Counted from the first letter of the stretch, positions 8,309 to 17,427 are shown. The stretch is 40,042 bases of DNA from Candidatus Cryptobacteroides intestinigallinarum (GCA_017694785.1 JADIMK010000078.1:1-40042); one strand, 5' to 3'. Translations and numbers: made by a program. Notes: generated by a model from the sequence alone, not told the origin.

Positions 8309-8340
8309 CCGCGGAGACCGCATCCTTTGCGGCTCCGCGG
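8309..8340 (-). terminator. Strong hairpin between ftsZ and gltX
   Basis: CCGCGGAG (8309-8316) pairs with CTCCGCGG (8333-8340), and inside it CCGCA (8318-8322) pairs with TGCGG (8328-8332), giving about 13 bp of stem with a 5-nt loop. It lies 29 bp after ftsZ on the same strand, so it can end the dcw transcript. It has only weak T-richness after it. It also overlaps the predicted start of the gltX transcript, so a leader role is equally possible. Confidence 0.6.
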
Positions 8341-8342
8341 TG

Positions 8343-8373
8343 CAAAGATACTCACAACTGTGGAAAAATCAAT
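8343..8373 (-). promoter_or_regulatory. Predicted gltX promoter
   Basis: On the minus strand TATCTTTG (8343-8350) matches the Bacteroidota -7 consensus TAnnTTTG exactly. ATTG (8370-8373) lies 19 bp upstream, one mismatch from the -33 TTTG. The ftsZ stop codon lies within it. Transcription would begin around 8337, inside the hairpin, giving a leader of about 95 nt. Confidence 0.65.
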
Positions 8374-9649
8374 GACTGTCCTGTGTGTCGGCACTTTCGG
8401 ACATCTTCCTTATTGCCCTTGCCCTTGCAGACTCTTCTTCAAGGACACTTATGTTCTGCTGGGGGCTGACGAGAAGGACAGGTTTCTCACGTTTGGAGAA
8501 GTCGAATTTCCTTATGTTCGAGGCATTGGTAGGTCCGACCTTCCTTGCCGTGGCTTCTGAGAGCTCCATCTCATCCTTTATCACACGCTTGCCATCGTAT
8601 GTGTTGTCGATGACAATAAGGTTGCCTAGGCTTACATCGGTGATATTGCTCAGCTGGCTCATCTTGAAGCCTGTGGCTATGGCCGTGATGTTGATCCTGT
8701 CGCCGATTTCAGGGTCTTCGTCGAAGATTATTCCTCTCTTGAAGTTGTTGGCGTTGCCGGTATATTCCTTTATCTTGTTGTTGATCTCGTCAAGACCTTT
8801 CATCGAGAGTCCTTTCTCGTTCTTTCCTATGGTGATGTTAATCAGGACATTCTTTGCAGACTTGAGGTCGAAGTCGTTCAGGAGAGGGGATTCCAGGGCC
8901 TGGCTTATCGCGTCCTCGATCCTGTGCTCTCCGGTGCCTGTGCCGCATCCCATCAGAGCCATGCCGCTGTTTTTCATCATTGTCTTGACATCAGCGAAGT
9001 CGACATTGATGTATCCCGGTTTCTGGATTATCTCGATTATTCCCCTTACTGCTGTGGCAAGTATCTCGTCGGCTTTAGGAAAGGCATCCTGGACGAGAAG
9101 GTCCCCATAATACTGGTAGAGCTTTTCGTTGTTGATTATCAGAAGGCTGTCGACGCTTTTCTCAAGTTCGTGTATGCCGTCTATGGCTTTCGAGAGCGAT
9201 TCGTTGCCTTCGTTCTTGAACGGAAGGGTGACTATGGCGACAGTAAGGATATTCCTCTTCTTCGCCATCTCGGCTATGACAGGAGCGGCTCCTGTACCGG
9301 TGCCACCTCCCATACCTGCTGTTATGAAGAGCATCTGGGTGTTGTTGTCCAGGACCTTGCGTGCGATTTCATCCTGCGCCTCAATGGCGGCATTGCGTCC
9401 TTTGATAGGGTCACATCCTGCTCCGAGTCCTGCCCCGAGCTGTACCTTGAACGGCACCGGGCTTTTTTTCAGCGCCTGTGCGTCGGTGTTGCACACGATG
9501 AAACTGCAGCCGCTGATGTTCTGTCTGAACATGTATGACACGGCGTTGCATCCTCCTCCTCCGACTCCGATCACCTTGATTATGGAGTTGTCCTCGGACC
9601 AGTCCTTAGGTACTATATTTATATTTTCAATAAAGTCTGTTGTATCCAT
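8369..9649 (-). CDS. ftsZ: Cell division GTPase FtsZ
   Basis: Tubulin-like GTPase that polymerises into the Z ring at midcell, 426 residues. GVGGGGCNAV (residues 28-37) begins the nucleotide fold, the tubulin signature GGGTGTGAAP spans 114-123, and the NVDFADVKTMM block carries the T7-loop Asp that completes the next subunit's active site. The C-terminal linker is short. The tail after residue about 387 (KREKPVLLVSPQQNISVLEEE...) lacks a recognisable IPAFLR-type conserved peptide, the usual binding site for FtsA. It is the last gene of the dcw cluster, 41 bp after ftsA, and is followed by a strong hairpin. Confidence 0.97.
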   Translation of the reverse strand: MDTTDFIENINIVPKDWSEDNSIIKVIGVGGGGCNAVSYMFRQNISGCSFIVCNTDAQALKKSPVPFKVQLGAGLGAGCDPIKGRNAAIEAQDEIARKVLDNNTQMLFITAGMGGGTGTGAAPVIAEMAKKRNILTVAIVTLPFKNEGNESLSKAIDGIHELEKSVDSLLIINNEKLYQYYGDLLVQDAFPKADEILATAVRGIIEIIQKPGYINVDFADVKTMMKNSGMALMGCGTGTGEHRIEDAISQALESPLLNDFDLKSAKNVLINITIGKNEKGLSMKGLDEINNKIKEYTGNANNFKRGIIFDEDPEIGDRINITAIATGFKMSQLSNITDVSLGNLIVIDNTYDGKRVIKDEMELSEATARKVGPTNASNIRKFDFSKREKPVLLVSPQQNISVLEEESARARAIRKMSESADTQDSH

Positions 9650-9690
9650 GGCTGTTGATTTTGAGTTGAAACATTGTCTGCCTTTGCGCC

Positions 9691-11217
9691 TCAGACGCTC
9701 TCTTTGCCGAAGTCGTCGAAGATGTCGTTGAAAAGCTTGCCTACGCCTTTGGTCCAGTCGGAGATATGTATCCTGGATTTCTTCTGCGTCTGCTTCTTCT
9801 GGCTCTGTGCCTTTTCCTTTTCTTTTTTCTCTTCGGCTGATTTCTGTTCCGGAGTCATGTCGAATACTGTACCGCCATTGTCTTCTTCTGAGCCTGCGGT
9901 TCTGGTGTCGCTTGCTTCGGTTGTCTCATGCCTGTAATTTGCTTCGGCTGTCGCCCCGTTCTCCCCGTCACCCAGGGCCTTCTGGCCGGCAGTTTCTGCT
10001 TCGGTTGTCTTTTCATCCTGTGCGTCACGGACATCGGTGTAGCAGTCCGCTATGCCGGAATTCTTGGCGGCAAGCAGCAGTCCTGCCGAGACAACATTGT
10101 CGCACTCATAGAACTCCTTGTCGTCTCCTGTGGAGAAGAGCATCCTCGGAATGCCTGTCTTGGCATCATATCCAGAGAGCTCCTTGAACCAGTTGCCGCA
10201 GTTAAGAAGCTTTGCTCCACCTCCTATGAGTACGGCACCGCTGCGCAGATTGTCTGCAAATCCGCTGGCCTGTATCTCATAGAGGACGGCCTCGAAGATC
10301 TCTTTCATCCTTGCCGTGATGATTTCAGACAGGTATTTCACCGGAATCTGTATGTCATTTGAGTCGGAGTTGCTCCTTATCTGGAGTATCTTTTCGCTCA
10401 GTGTCTGGAGCTTGTCGGGCATGCATCCGCCGTATCCTGTCTTGATCTTTTCCGCCATGTCCTCCGGAATCATACATTCGGTCTTTATGTCATTTGTGAC
10501 CGATTTCCCGCCGAAAGGAATGGAGGCATAGTGCCTGAGGATATTCCTGTAGTATACGGACACTGTCGTGACTCCGCCGCCAAGGTCTATCAGGGCGACG
10601 CCATTGTCCATCTCCCCCTTTGTGAGGACGGCCTTGCCTGTCGGCTCAGGTGTGAATACCTTCATCGCGACATTGATTCCTGTCCTCTTGAAGGCGACGT
10701 CTATGCTGCTGAGCCGTCTCTTCTTGCCTATGAAAAGGTTGAAGTCTCCTGAGAGCTTGTCGCTTGATACACCTATTATGTCATCTTCGGTGAGCCCGAT
10801 TTCATCTCCGTTTGAAAATGACTGTGCGATAGCTCCGTAGAGTTCGTCATTCTCCGGATCGTCAAGAGGGTAGGATTCAAGTGCGTCCTGCTTCAGCGCG
10901 TTGACATCTTCTTCATCGATGCATTCTTCAGGAGAAATGTCGAAGTTCGCCTGGGCCGTCTCTTTGGTGATGCTCCACCTCGGCATTCCTACAACAGCAC
11001 TCCGGATCTTTATCTGGAGATCCTTTTCCGCTTCTGCCACAAGTGCACTTACAGTGTCGGCTACCTGCCTGGAATTGAATACATAGCTGTATCTGATTCC
11101 TTCTGAAGGCACTTTCCTGAAGTATATTACCTGGACATTTTCACCGTTGACTTCAGCAACGGTCAGTGTTGTCTTTGATGTTCCCAGGTCAATGGTGACT
11201 ATATGCCTTGTTTCCAT
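9691..11217 (-). CDS. ftsA: Cell division protein FtsA
   Basis: Actin-fold ATPase that tethers FtsZ to the membrane, 508 residues. The phosphate-1 block TIDLGTSKTTLTVAEV (residues 9-24), the ALIDLGGGVTTVSVY phosphate-2 block and VLIGGGAKL adenosine block show the fold. SYVFNSRQVADTVSALVAEAE begins the FtsA-specific 1C (SHS2) domain. A charged, low-complexity linker of about 85 residues (about 400-486, rich in Glu, Thr, Ala, Lys, Gln) separates the core from a C-terminal amphipathic helix (WTKGVGKLFNDIFDDFG, 488-504), the expected membrane anchor. It sits 11 bp after ftsQ. Confidence 0.95.
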   Translation of the reverse strand: METRHIVTIDLGTSKTTLTVAEVNGENVQVIYFRKVPSEGIRYSYVFNSRQVADTVSALVAEAEKDLQIKIRSAVVGMPRWSITKETAQANFDISPEECIDEEDVNALKQDALESYPLDDPENDELYGAIAQSFSNGDEIGLTEDDIIGVSSDKLSGDFNLFIGKKRRLSSIDVAFKRTGINVAMKVFTPEPTGKAVLTKGEMDNGVALIDLGGGVTTVSVYYRNILRHYASIPFGGKSVTNDIKTECMIPEDMAEKIKTGYGGCMPDKLQTLSEKILQIRSNSDSNDIQIPVKYLSEIITARMKEIFEAVLYEIQASGFADNLRSGAVLIGGGAKLLNCGNWFKELSGYDAKTGIPRMLFSTGDDKEFYECDNVVSAGLLLAAKNSGIADCYTDVRDAQDEKTTEAETAGQKALGDGENGATAEANYRHETTEASDTRTAGSEEDNGGTVFDMTPEQKSAEEKKEKEKAQSQKKQTQKKSRIHISDWTKGVGKLFNDIFDDFGKESV

Positions 11218-11228
11218 ATCGTGTATCT

Positions 11229-12011
11229 TTATTTTCTGCAGATTATACGTCCATCATATTTAAGGTCGACCGTCGAATAGTAGCCTTCGCCTTTTTCAGG
11301 CTGTATTCCTGTGTAATAGAGTCCTATTTTCCTGAATTTCTCTTCGACAGAGACTGGTTGTCCGAAAATGAACTTTTCTTTCCCGTGCAGAGGCACCAGT
11401 ATCAGGTCGCCATTCTTGTCAACATGTATCTGGGCTGTGTTCTCAAGCCAGATGCCGCTGTCCCTCATGTATCTGACCATATTGACAATGTTGTCTGTCC
11501 ATTCCTGTTCCTTTCTGCTCTGCGGCCGTCCTTTGTACCGGCTGTCAGCATTGATCGGTATATTGCCGTCAATGACAGGAACCCTTGCGGCTGAAGCCGG
11601 CTGGAGAGGAAAGATGTAGCCTTCTTCATCGGCATAGAATCCTATACTGTCTTTCTGGAATCTCAGAAGCGGATCTCTCTGGATTATGTCGATGTGGAGA
11701 ACTCCATCTCTTGTCAGATATACTTCGCTTTTCTTTACTGCGCTCTGTGTATCTGCCATTTTCTCTATGTCAGTGAGGCTGAGGCTGTCAAGAGATTTCC
11801 CGACAGGATTGCCGCAGTTGCTGACAATGTATGAAAGGATGGCTTCGGAAGTGACAAACCTGTTCTTCAGGCTGTCCTTGATGCATATGTCTGTGCCTGA
11901 ACAGACCTGTCTGCCCCTCCTTATCGCCTCCGATGTATAGGCCGCGCACAGGAGCATGACAGTCAGTCCACCGAAGATGGCCGCCGCTATGTATCTTGCT
12001 ATCCTATTCAT
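11229..12011 (-). CDS. ftsQ: Cell division protein FtsQ/DivIB
   Basis: Bitopic division protein, 260 residues: short cytoplasmic start, one membrane helix (about 5-26), then a periplasmic POTRA-type domain beginning around CSGTDICIKDSLKNRFVTSEAIL. The next segment holds KSEVYLTRDGVLHIDIIQRDPLLRF, the conserved FtsQ-domain strand pattern ending in R-x-P, and FYADEEGYIFPL. It is expected to bridge FtsL and FtsI with the early divisome. Sequence similarity in this family is low, but the position between murC and ftsA and the topology make the call firm. Confidence 0.92.
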   Translation of the reverse strand: MNRIARYIAAAIFGGLTVMLLCAAYTSEAIRRGRQVCSGTDICIKDSLKNRFVTSEAILSYIVSNCGNPVGKSLDSLSLTDIEKMADTQSAVKKSEVYLTRDGVLHIDIIQRDPLLRFQKDSIGFYADEEGYIFPLQPASAARVPVIDGNIPINADSRYKGRPQSRKEQEWTDNIVNMVRYMRDSGIWLENTAQIHVDKNGDLILVPLHGKEKFIFGQPVSVEEKFRKIGLYYTGIQPEKGEGYYSTVDLKYDGRIICRK

Positions 12012-12023
12012 AAATCCTTTGTC

Positions 12024-13385
12024 CTATTTCTTTCCGATTCTTGCTTCAAGCATCTGTGTAAGAGGTTCTATGAACCTGTCTATGTTGCCTGCCCCGAAGG
12101 TTACCAGGACATCGACCGGTTCCTTTTCCATGTATTCCATGAGTTCTTCCTTCCTGAGAAGTATCTTTTCCGGTGCAGTGACCTTGTTGAAGATGATCTC
12201 GGATGTCACCCCAGGGATAGGCTCTTCCCTTGCAGGGTAAATGTCCAGGAGAATGAGCTTGTCGACATTGCTCAGGGCCTGTGCAAACTCATCTGCGAAG
12301 TCCCTCGTCCTTGTGTAGAGATGAGGCTGGAATATCGCGGTCATCTTCCTGCCCGGGAAAATGTCCCTGATGGAACTTATGGCAGCGGCAATCTCCTTCG
12401 GGTGATGTGCGTAGTCGTCGATGTATGTGCATCCCGGAACATTCACATGGACGTCGAATCTTCTCTTTACTCCAGAGAATGTCCCTATTGCGTGCTTTAT
12501 CTTCTCCGGGTCGATCCCGTAAGTGAGCGCAATCGATGCGGCCGCGATGCTGTTTTCTACATTCACCCATCCCGGTACTCCGCATCTGCATGAGCGGATG
12601 ACTCCTCCTGGCCAGTTGAGGTCAAAGATGAAGTGACCCGTCTCGTCCTTGCTCAGATTGCTTGCATAGAAGTCGCATGGTGTCTTGAATGAATATCTCA
12701 GTATCTCGGCCTTGGTGTCTTTCTTCGTGATGTCAAGTCCCGGCTTGGCTATTACGGTGCCTGTCACCTGTGATGCGAAGGCCTTGAATGCCTCTATTAC
12801 ATGCGACAGGTCGGAATAGATGTCCAGATGATCTGCGTCCATAGCTGTTATGACAGCTGTCTCGGGATGCAGCTGGAGGAATGAACGGTCGAACTCATCG
12901 GCCTCAGCTACAATGACGTTGTTGTCGCTGATGAGCAGATTTGTGCCGTAGTTCTTTGATATTCCTCCCAGAAACGCCGAGCATCCTTCTCCGCTTTCGG
13001 TAAATATGTGGGCAAGCAGGGTGCTGCTTGTCGTCTTCCCGTGCGTGCCGGCTACCGCAAGGCATCTCTGTCCCTGGGCTATTTCTCCGAGTGCCTTTGA
13101 TCTCTTGATCACCTTGTATCCGTGTTCCTCTACATACATCAGTTCCTTGAGGTCGTGAGGTATGGCAGGGGTGTATATGACAAGCGTATCATCCGGATCC
13201 TGAGGTATCAGGTCCGGACGGTCCTCGTAATGGACGGCCATGCCTTCTTTCTCAAGTTCTGCGGTCAGATCTGACGGTGTACGGTCATAGCCTGATACAT
13301 TGTGACCTTTGGCCTTGCAGTATCTTGCTATGGCACTCATGCCGATACCGCCTATCCCTATGAAATATATGTTTGTGTAATTCAT
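12024..13385 (-). CDS. murC: UDP-N-acetylmuramate--L-alanine ligase
   Basis: Cytoplasmic Mur ligase adding L-Ala to UDP-MurNAc, the first amino-acid step of the peptidoglycan stem; 453 residues. The N-terminal Rossmann loop GIGGIGMSAIARY (10-22) is the MurC form. The ATP-binding P-loop is AGTHGKTTSS (112-121), EADEFDRSF carries the conserved acid, and TYIDDYAHHPKEI is the MurC-type C-terminal signature. Three-domain length is normal. It lies 14 bp after murG and 12 bp before ftsQ in the dcw cluster. Confidence 0.97.
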   Translation of the reverse strand: MNYTNIYFIGIGGIGMSAIARYCKAKGHNVSGYDRTPSDLTAELEKEGMAVHYEDRPDLIPQDPDDTLVIYTPAIPHDLKELMYVEEHGYKVIKRSKALGEIAQGQRCLAVAGTHGKTTSSTLLAHIFTESGEGCSAFLGGISKNYGTNLLISDNNVIVAEADEFDRSFLQLHPETAVITAMDADHLDIYSDLSHVIEAFKAFASQVTGTVIAKPGLDITKKDTKAEILRYSFKTPCDFYASNLSKDETGHFIFDLNWPGGVIRSCRCGVPGWVNVENSIAAASIALTYGIDPEKIKHAIGTFSGVKRRFDVHVNVPGCTYIDDYAHHPKEIAAAISSIRDIFPGRKMTAIFQPHLYTRTRDFADEFAQALSNVDKLILLDIYPAREEPIPGVTSEIIFNKVTAPEKILLRKEELMEYMEKEPVDVLVTFGAGNIDRFIEPLTQMLEARIGKK

Positions 13386-13399
13386 TGTCTTATCCCTCC

Positions 13400-14542
13400 T
13401 TATCGTTCGTCTATCGTCGAATATATTTCCCTTACTATGGCTTCAGCTGCATCCGGTCTTGCAAGTGCTGCGATGTTCTTTTCCATTGCGGCGGTCTTCT
13501 CCTTGTCTCTGACCAGGCTGCATGCGGTCTCCATAAGGATGTCCGGGGCCTGGGCGTCAGTCACGATCATGGCTGCGTCTTTCCTTACAAGGGCCATGGC
13601 GTTATGTGTCTGATGGTCTTCCGCGACATTCGGCGACGGTACGAATATCACAGCCTTATGTGCTGCGCAAAGCTCAGAGACAGAGCTTGCTCCTGACCTT
13701 GAGACTACAATGTCGGCAGCTGCATATGCAAGATCCATCCTCTTGATGAAGTCGAAGTATCTTATCTCCTGCGCAAGTGTGCTGTCGGATGCGCATGCCT
13801 GCTGCATGAAGCTGTCCGTATCGGCCTTATAGTATCTGCCGCATTGCCAGAGTATTTCAATGTCTTTGCCCTGTGGTCTACCTTCGGAGATCCACTTCTT
13901 CACAGACCTGTTGAGAGTGCCGCTTCCGAGGCTTCCGCCCACAATGAATATATGCCTTTTCTTAGGATCAAGCCCATAGAATTCCATCGCTTCCTGCCTT
14001 GTCGCCGCGTCATAGGGATGAATCTCTTTTCTTATAGGATTGCCTGTGATGACTATCTTGTCTGTAGGGAAAAATCTCTCCATGCCTTCGTACGCCACGC
14101 AGATCTTCCCGGCCTTCTTGCCCAGTATCTTGTTGGTGAGGCCAGCGAAACCGTTCTGTTCCTGTATAAGGGTAGGGATGCCTTTTTTCTCCGCCATCCA
14201 AAGCAGGGGGGCGCTTGCATAGCCGCCAACTCCTATGGCTATGTCAGGCTTGAATGAATCTATTGTCTTCCCTGCCAGTGCAAGGCTCCGGATGAGCTTG
14301 AAAGGTACAGCAAGGTTGGAAAAGGTCAGTCTTCTCTGCAGTCCTGATATCGGAAGCCCTGTTATACGGTAGCCTGCGGCCGGAACCTTCTCCATCTCCA
14401 TCCTGCCTTCGGCTCCGACAAACAGTATCTCGGTCTCCGGACAAGCTTCCTTGAGCTTGTCTGCGATGGACAGGGCAGGGAAGATATGTCCTCCTGTTCC
14501 GCCTCCGCTTATTATTGCACGTATAGGTCTGTATTTTTCCAT
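13400..14542 (-). CDS. murG: UDP-GlcNAc:lipid I N-acetylglucosaminyltransferase
   Basis: Family GT28 enzyme at the inner face of the membrane that adds GlcNAc to lipid I to form lipid II; 380 residues. Three features are diagnostic: the first G loop SGGGTGGHIFPALS near residues 12-25, the second G loop GGSLGSGTLN in the C-terminal half, and the UDP-GlcNAc binding motif DIVVSRSGASSVSELCAAHKAVIFVPSP. The family's Q-x-N motif is present as QEQNGFAG. It follows ftsW by 12 bp, so flippase-independent synthesis and polymerisation are coupled in the cluster. Confidence 0.96.
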   Translation of the reverse strand: MEKYRPIRAIISGGGTGGHIFPALSIADKLKEACPETEILFVGAEGRMEMEKVPAAGYRITGLPISGLQRRLTFSNLAVPFKLIRSLALAGKTIDSFKPDIAIGVGGYASAPLLWMAEKKGIPTLIQEQNGFAGLTNKILGKKAGKICVAYEGMERFFPTDKIVITGNPIRKEIHPYDAATRQEAMEFYGLDPKKRHIFIVGGSLGSGTLNRSVKKWISEGRPQGKDIEILWQCGRYYKADTDSFMQQACASDSTLAQEIRYFDFIKRMDLAYAAADIVVSRSGASSVSELCAAHKAVIFVPSPNVAEDHQTHNAMALVRKDAAMIVTDAQAPDILMETACSLVRDKEKTAAMEKNIAALARPDAAEAIVREIYSTIDER

Positions 14543-14554
14543 TTCTTTTTCCTT

Positions 14555-15997
14555 TTATTGCCTGTCTGTTTCTTTGTTTCCCATTGACTTTCGGAATTCG
14601 TCTGTTTCTTCGAATTCACCTGATTCAAAGGCGTCAAGGTCACTGAGACGGCTGTCTACATCTGCACCGTCATCTGTCTCCGGAGAGAGTGAGGTGGCGT
14701 TGTCTGTCTCGTTCTGTATCTTGTCCTTGGCCATCTTGCTGATGGAAAGGATCACTCCGAAAGCCACACAGAAGCAGATGAAAGAGCTTTTACCGTGGCT
14801 TATCATAGGAAGAGTCTGTCCTGTGAGCAGCCCCATGTCCAGGTTGATGAAGATGTGCATCAGGGCCTGCCCTGTAATCAGGAGCGTCAGCCCGGCCACA
14901 GCAGTCTTAGCATAGTCGTTGTCACAGTATTTGACTATGATGGTCCCTCTGGCAAGGAGGCTGATATACAGCATGATGATAAATACTCCTCCCCAGAAGC
15001 CGTATTCTTCGACAATGAAGCTGTACATATAGTCACTGAATATCAGTGAGACAGTGTATTTCTGTGTGCTGTTGCCAGGTCCTTTGCCCAGCAGTCCTCC
15101 TTCATGGATTGCTATTTTTGCACTTTCAGGCTGACGTATCGGGTCAAGGGCTTTCATGAATTCCTGTGATCCCGGGGTGTAGTCCATCAGGTTTTTCTTC
15201 TCTTCATGCAGGAATATCCTCTGGACGGCTGTCCCTACCCTCGGGAAGACCTGCCCGTCCGTCAAGAAATAAAGTCCGACTCCGGCAATACCTGCAGCTA
15301 TACATATCAGTGCGGGGCCCAGCATGTCCTTTATCCTGATGCCTCCCACAATGATGGTTATGAACATTATGCCGCCTATGAAAAGTGTACTTGACACGCT
15401 TCCGGCCATTATCCCCAGGCATACGATAAGAATCGGAGCGAAGATATAGATCATCCGGTTCCAGAACGGTGTGTCAAGGAAGGCAAGCCGTCTGAAACTG
15501 GAAGCAAGTTTTTTTGTGATTACAAATGCCCCCGACTTGTATGCATGAATCGCCCATGCAAGGTACAGTACCATTGCAACCTTGACGACCTCATATACAT
15601 GCAGCTGGAAGAATCCCAGGTCGATGGCCCTTCTGGCACCATTGACTTCAACAGCCCTGATATTCAGTATCAGGCACAGCAGGAGTATGGCCGAAAGAGC
15701 AAACCCGAACTGTGACAGTACCCTGAAAAGCTTTATGTACGGGATCTTGTAGCAGATGAATATGATGACGATGCCGGCGATTACAATCCACAGCTGGTCT
15801 ATGAAGATATCCATCCTGCTCGTCCCTGGCTGCATGGTGGCAAGCATCGAGGTTGAGGAGAATATGGACACTATGGAGAAAAGGATCAGCATGGTGAGTA
15901 TCATCCATACCACCTTGTCTCCGCGTATCCGGTCCACAAGACCCCAGATACCGTCCTTTGTCCTGTCCTTTTCTGTCAAGTCTGTCTTCATCTGCAT
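14555..15997 (-). CDS. ftsW: Septal peptidoglycan polymerase FtsW
   Basis: SEDS-family glycosyltransferase that polymerises lipid II at the septum with FtsI; 480 residues and about ten helices. SSTSMLA after helix 1, NGARRAIDLGFFQLHVYEVVKVAMVLYLA, and the loop GPGNSTQKYTVSLIFSDYMYSFIVEEYG with the predicted catalytic Asp identify the family. An oddity is SHGKSS at 400-405, where the conserved block is S-x-G-G-[ST]-S: a Lys replaces Gly at 403. A disordered acidic cytoplasmic tail of about 55 residues (425-480) follows the last helix. ATG 15997 and 15991 are both possible starts. Confidence 0.94.
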   Translation of the reverse strand: MQMKTDLTEKDRTKDGIWGLVDRIRGDKVVWMILTMLILFSIVSIFSSTSMLATMQPGTSRMDIFIDQLWIVIAGIVIIFICYKIPYIKLFRVLSQFGFALSAILLLCLILNIRAVEVNGARRAIDLGFFQLHVYEVVKVAMVLYLAWAIHAYKSGAFVITKKLASSFRRLAFLDTPFWNRMIYIFAPILIVCLGIMAGSVSSTLFIGGIMFITIIVGGIRIKDMLGPALICIAAGIAGVGLYFLTDGQVFPRVGTAVQRIFLHEEKKNLMDYTPGSQEFMKALDPIRQPESAKIAIHEGGLLGKGPGNSTQKYTVSLIFSDYMYSFIVEEYGFWGGVFIIMLYISLLARGTIIVKYCDNDYAKTAVAGLTLLITGQALMHIFINLDMGLLTGQTLPMISHGKSSFICFCVAFGVILSISKMAKDKIQNETDNATSLSPETDDGADVDSRLSDLDAFESGEFEETDEFRKSMGNKETDRQ

Positions 15998-16004
15998 ATA
16001 TCTT

Positions 16005-17339
16005 CTACAGATTTCTTACCGCTTCCTTGAATTTCCTGCCCCTGTCCTCATAGTTCTTGAAGAGGTCGAAACTTGCGCAGCAAGGGGAGAGTAGTACTAC
16101 ATCCCCCGCTTTCGCGATGCTGTGCGCGAGCTTCACTGCATCCTCTGCTGAAGTCACATCGTGGATTTCAGGGACTATGCCGCCGAATGATTCGTGGAAT
16201 TTCCTGTTGTCCAGCCCCATGCAGATCATGGCCTTGACCTTCTGCCTTGCCAGGTCAAGAAGCACTGAATAGTCGTTTCCCTTGTCGGTGCCGCCTACGA
16301 TCCATACCACAGGCCTTGTCTGGCATTCAAGGGCATACCATGCAGCATCCACATTCGTCGCTTTCGAATCGTTTATGTAGAGGACATCCCCTATGCTGAG
16401 CACTTTCTCCAGCCTGTGCTCTACCGGCTGGAATGACGAAAGGCTGGAGCGGATGATATCATTGTTGATATCCATGACCTTTCCTGCTATCGCCGCAGCC
16501 ATCGAGTTGTATATGTTGTGCTTCCCGCCGAGGGCAAGTTCCTGTATGAACATGTCGCATGTTGAGTCCCCGTAGCGGACCATCATCTTGTCCCCCTGCA
16601 GGAATGCACCTTGGCTAACTTCTTTCTTCTGTGTGAACGGCAGCATCTTCGCCTTGATTACAATCTTGTTGAGGTGGCTTACTGTTATCTCGTCATCCGA
16701 GCAGAAAATGAAGCAGTCATCGCTGTCCATGTTCCTTGTTATACGGAACTTGGCCTTGACGTAGTTTTCCAGCTTGTGGTCGTATCTGTCGAGATGGTCC
16801 GGGGTAATGTTGGTGATGATGGCTATGTCTGCCTTGAAGTCATACATGTTGTCAAGCTGAAAGCTGCTGATCTCAAGGACATAGATGTCATGCTTGGCGG
16901 TAGCGACCTGGTATGCGTAGCTCTTGCCGATGTTCCCGCCGAGCCCTACATTCAGACCGGCCTGCTGGAGCAGATAGTATATCAGTGAAGTGGTCGTGGT
17001 CTTGCCGTTGCTTCCTGTGATGCATATCTTCTTAGCCGTGTCGTATCTGCCGGCGAATTCAATCTCTGAAATGATATGTATGCCGGCATCCATGATCTTC
17101 TGGACCATAGGTGCCGTTGTCGGAATGCCCGGACTTTTGATGACCTCGTCGGCATTCAGTATAAGTGATTCGGTATGCTGCCCCTCTTCGAACGGGATGT
17201 CCCATTCCTTGAGCATGTCGACATATTTCTGATCTATCTTCCCCTTGTCTGAGAGAAAGACATCAAAGCCTTTTGTCTTTGCTAGTATGGCGGCGCCAGT
17301 TCCGCTTTCGCCGCCTCCGAGTACTGCTATTCTTGACAT
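16005..17339 (-). CDS. murD: UDP-N-acetylmuramoyl-L-alanine--D-glutamate ligase
   Basis: Cytoplasmic Mur ligase adding D-Glu to UDP-MurNAc-Ala; 444 residues. The N-terminal nucleotide-type loop LGGGESGTGAAILA (7-20), SPGIP (69-73), and the P-loop TGSNGKTTTT (108-117) are MurD hallmarks. NITPDHLDRYDHKLENYVKAKFRI carries the conserved HLDRH-like block, and YINDSKATN the C-terminal domain signature. A strong AGGAGG precedes ATG 17339. It is separated from mraY by an 88-bp gap, the widest inside the dcw cluster. Confidence 0.96.
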   Translation of the reverse strand: MSRIAVLGGGESGTGAAILAKTKGFDVFLSDKGKIDQKYVDMLKEWDIPFEEGQHTESLILNADEVIKSPGIPTTAPMVQKIMDAGIHIISEIEFAGRYDTAKKICITGSNGKTTTTSLIYYLLQQAGLNVGLGGNIGKSYAYQVATAKHDIYVLEISSFQLDNMYDFKADIAIITNITPDHLDRYDHKLENYVKAKFRITRNMDSDDCFIFCSDDEITVSHLNKIVIKAKMLPFTQKKEVSQGAFLQGDKMMVRYGDSTCDMFIQELALGGKHNIYNSMAAAIAGKVMDINNDIIRSSLSSFQPVEHRLEKVLSIGDVLYINDSKATNVDAAWYALECQTRPVVWIVGGTDKGNDYSVLLDLARQKVKAMICMGLDNRKFHESFGGIVPEIHDVTSAEDAVKLAHSIAKAGDVVLLSPCCASFDLFKNYEDRGRKFKEAVRNL

Positions 17340-17427
17340 ATATTAACCTCCTGGATAAATCTGCTTTTCTTGTCCGGTCTGAGCCGGGCTGATGTTCCGT
17401 AAGTCCTTTTTACCTTGATAAGTCCTG
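17340..17427 (-). other. mraY-murD gap with Shine-Dalgarno and direct repeat
   Basis: The 88-bp gap contains AGGACTTA twice on the minus strand near its upstream end, a small CCGG...CCGG stem, and a strong AGGAGG 6 bp before the murD ATG. No TAnnTTTG box was found, so I do not call a promoter. Confidence 0.4.

Noticed and set aside
8244..8350. T-box riboswitch upstream of gltX
   Set aside because: No T-box sequence or antiterminator was found, T-boxes are not expected in this phylum, and the leader is too short.
8385..9110. Plus-strand frame of 241 codons
   Set aside because: Antisense to ftsZ; its hydrophobic appearance comes from the reverse complement of FtsZ codons.
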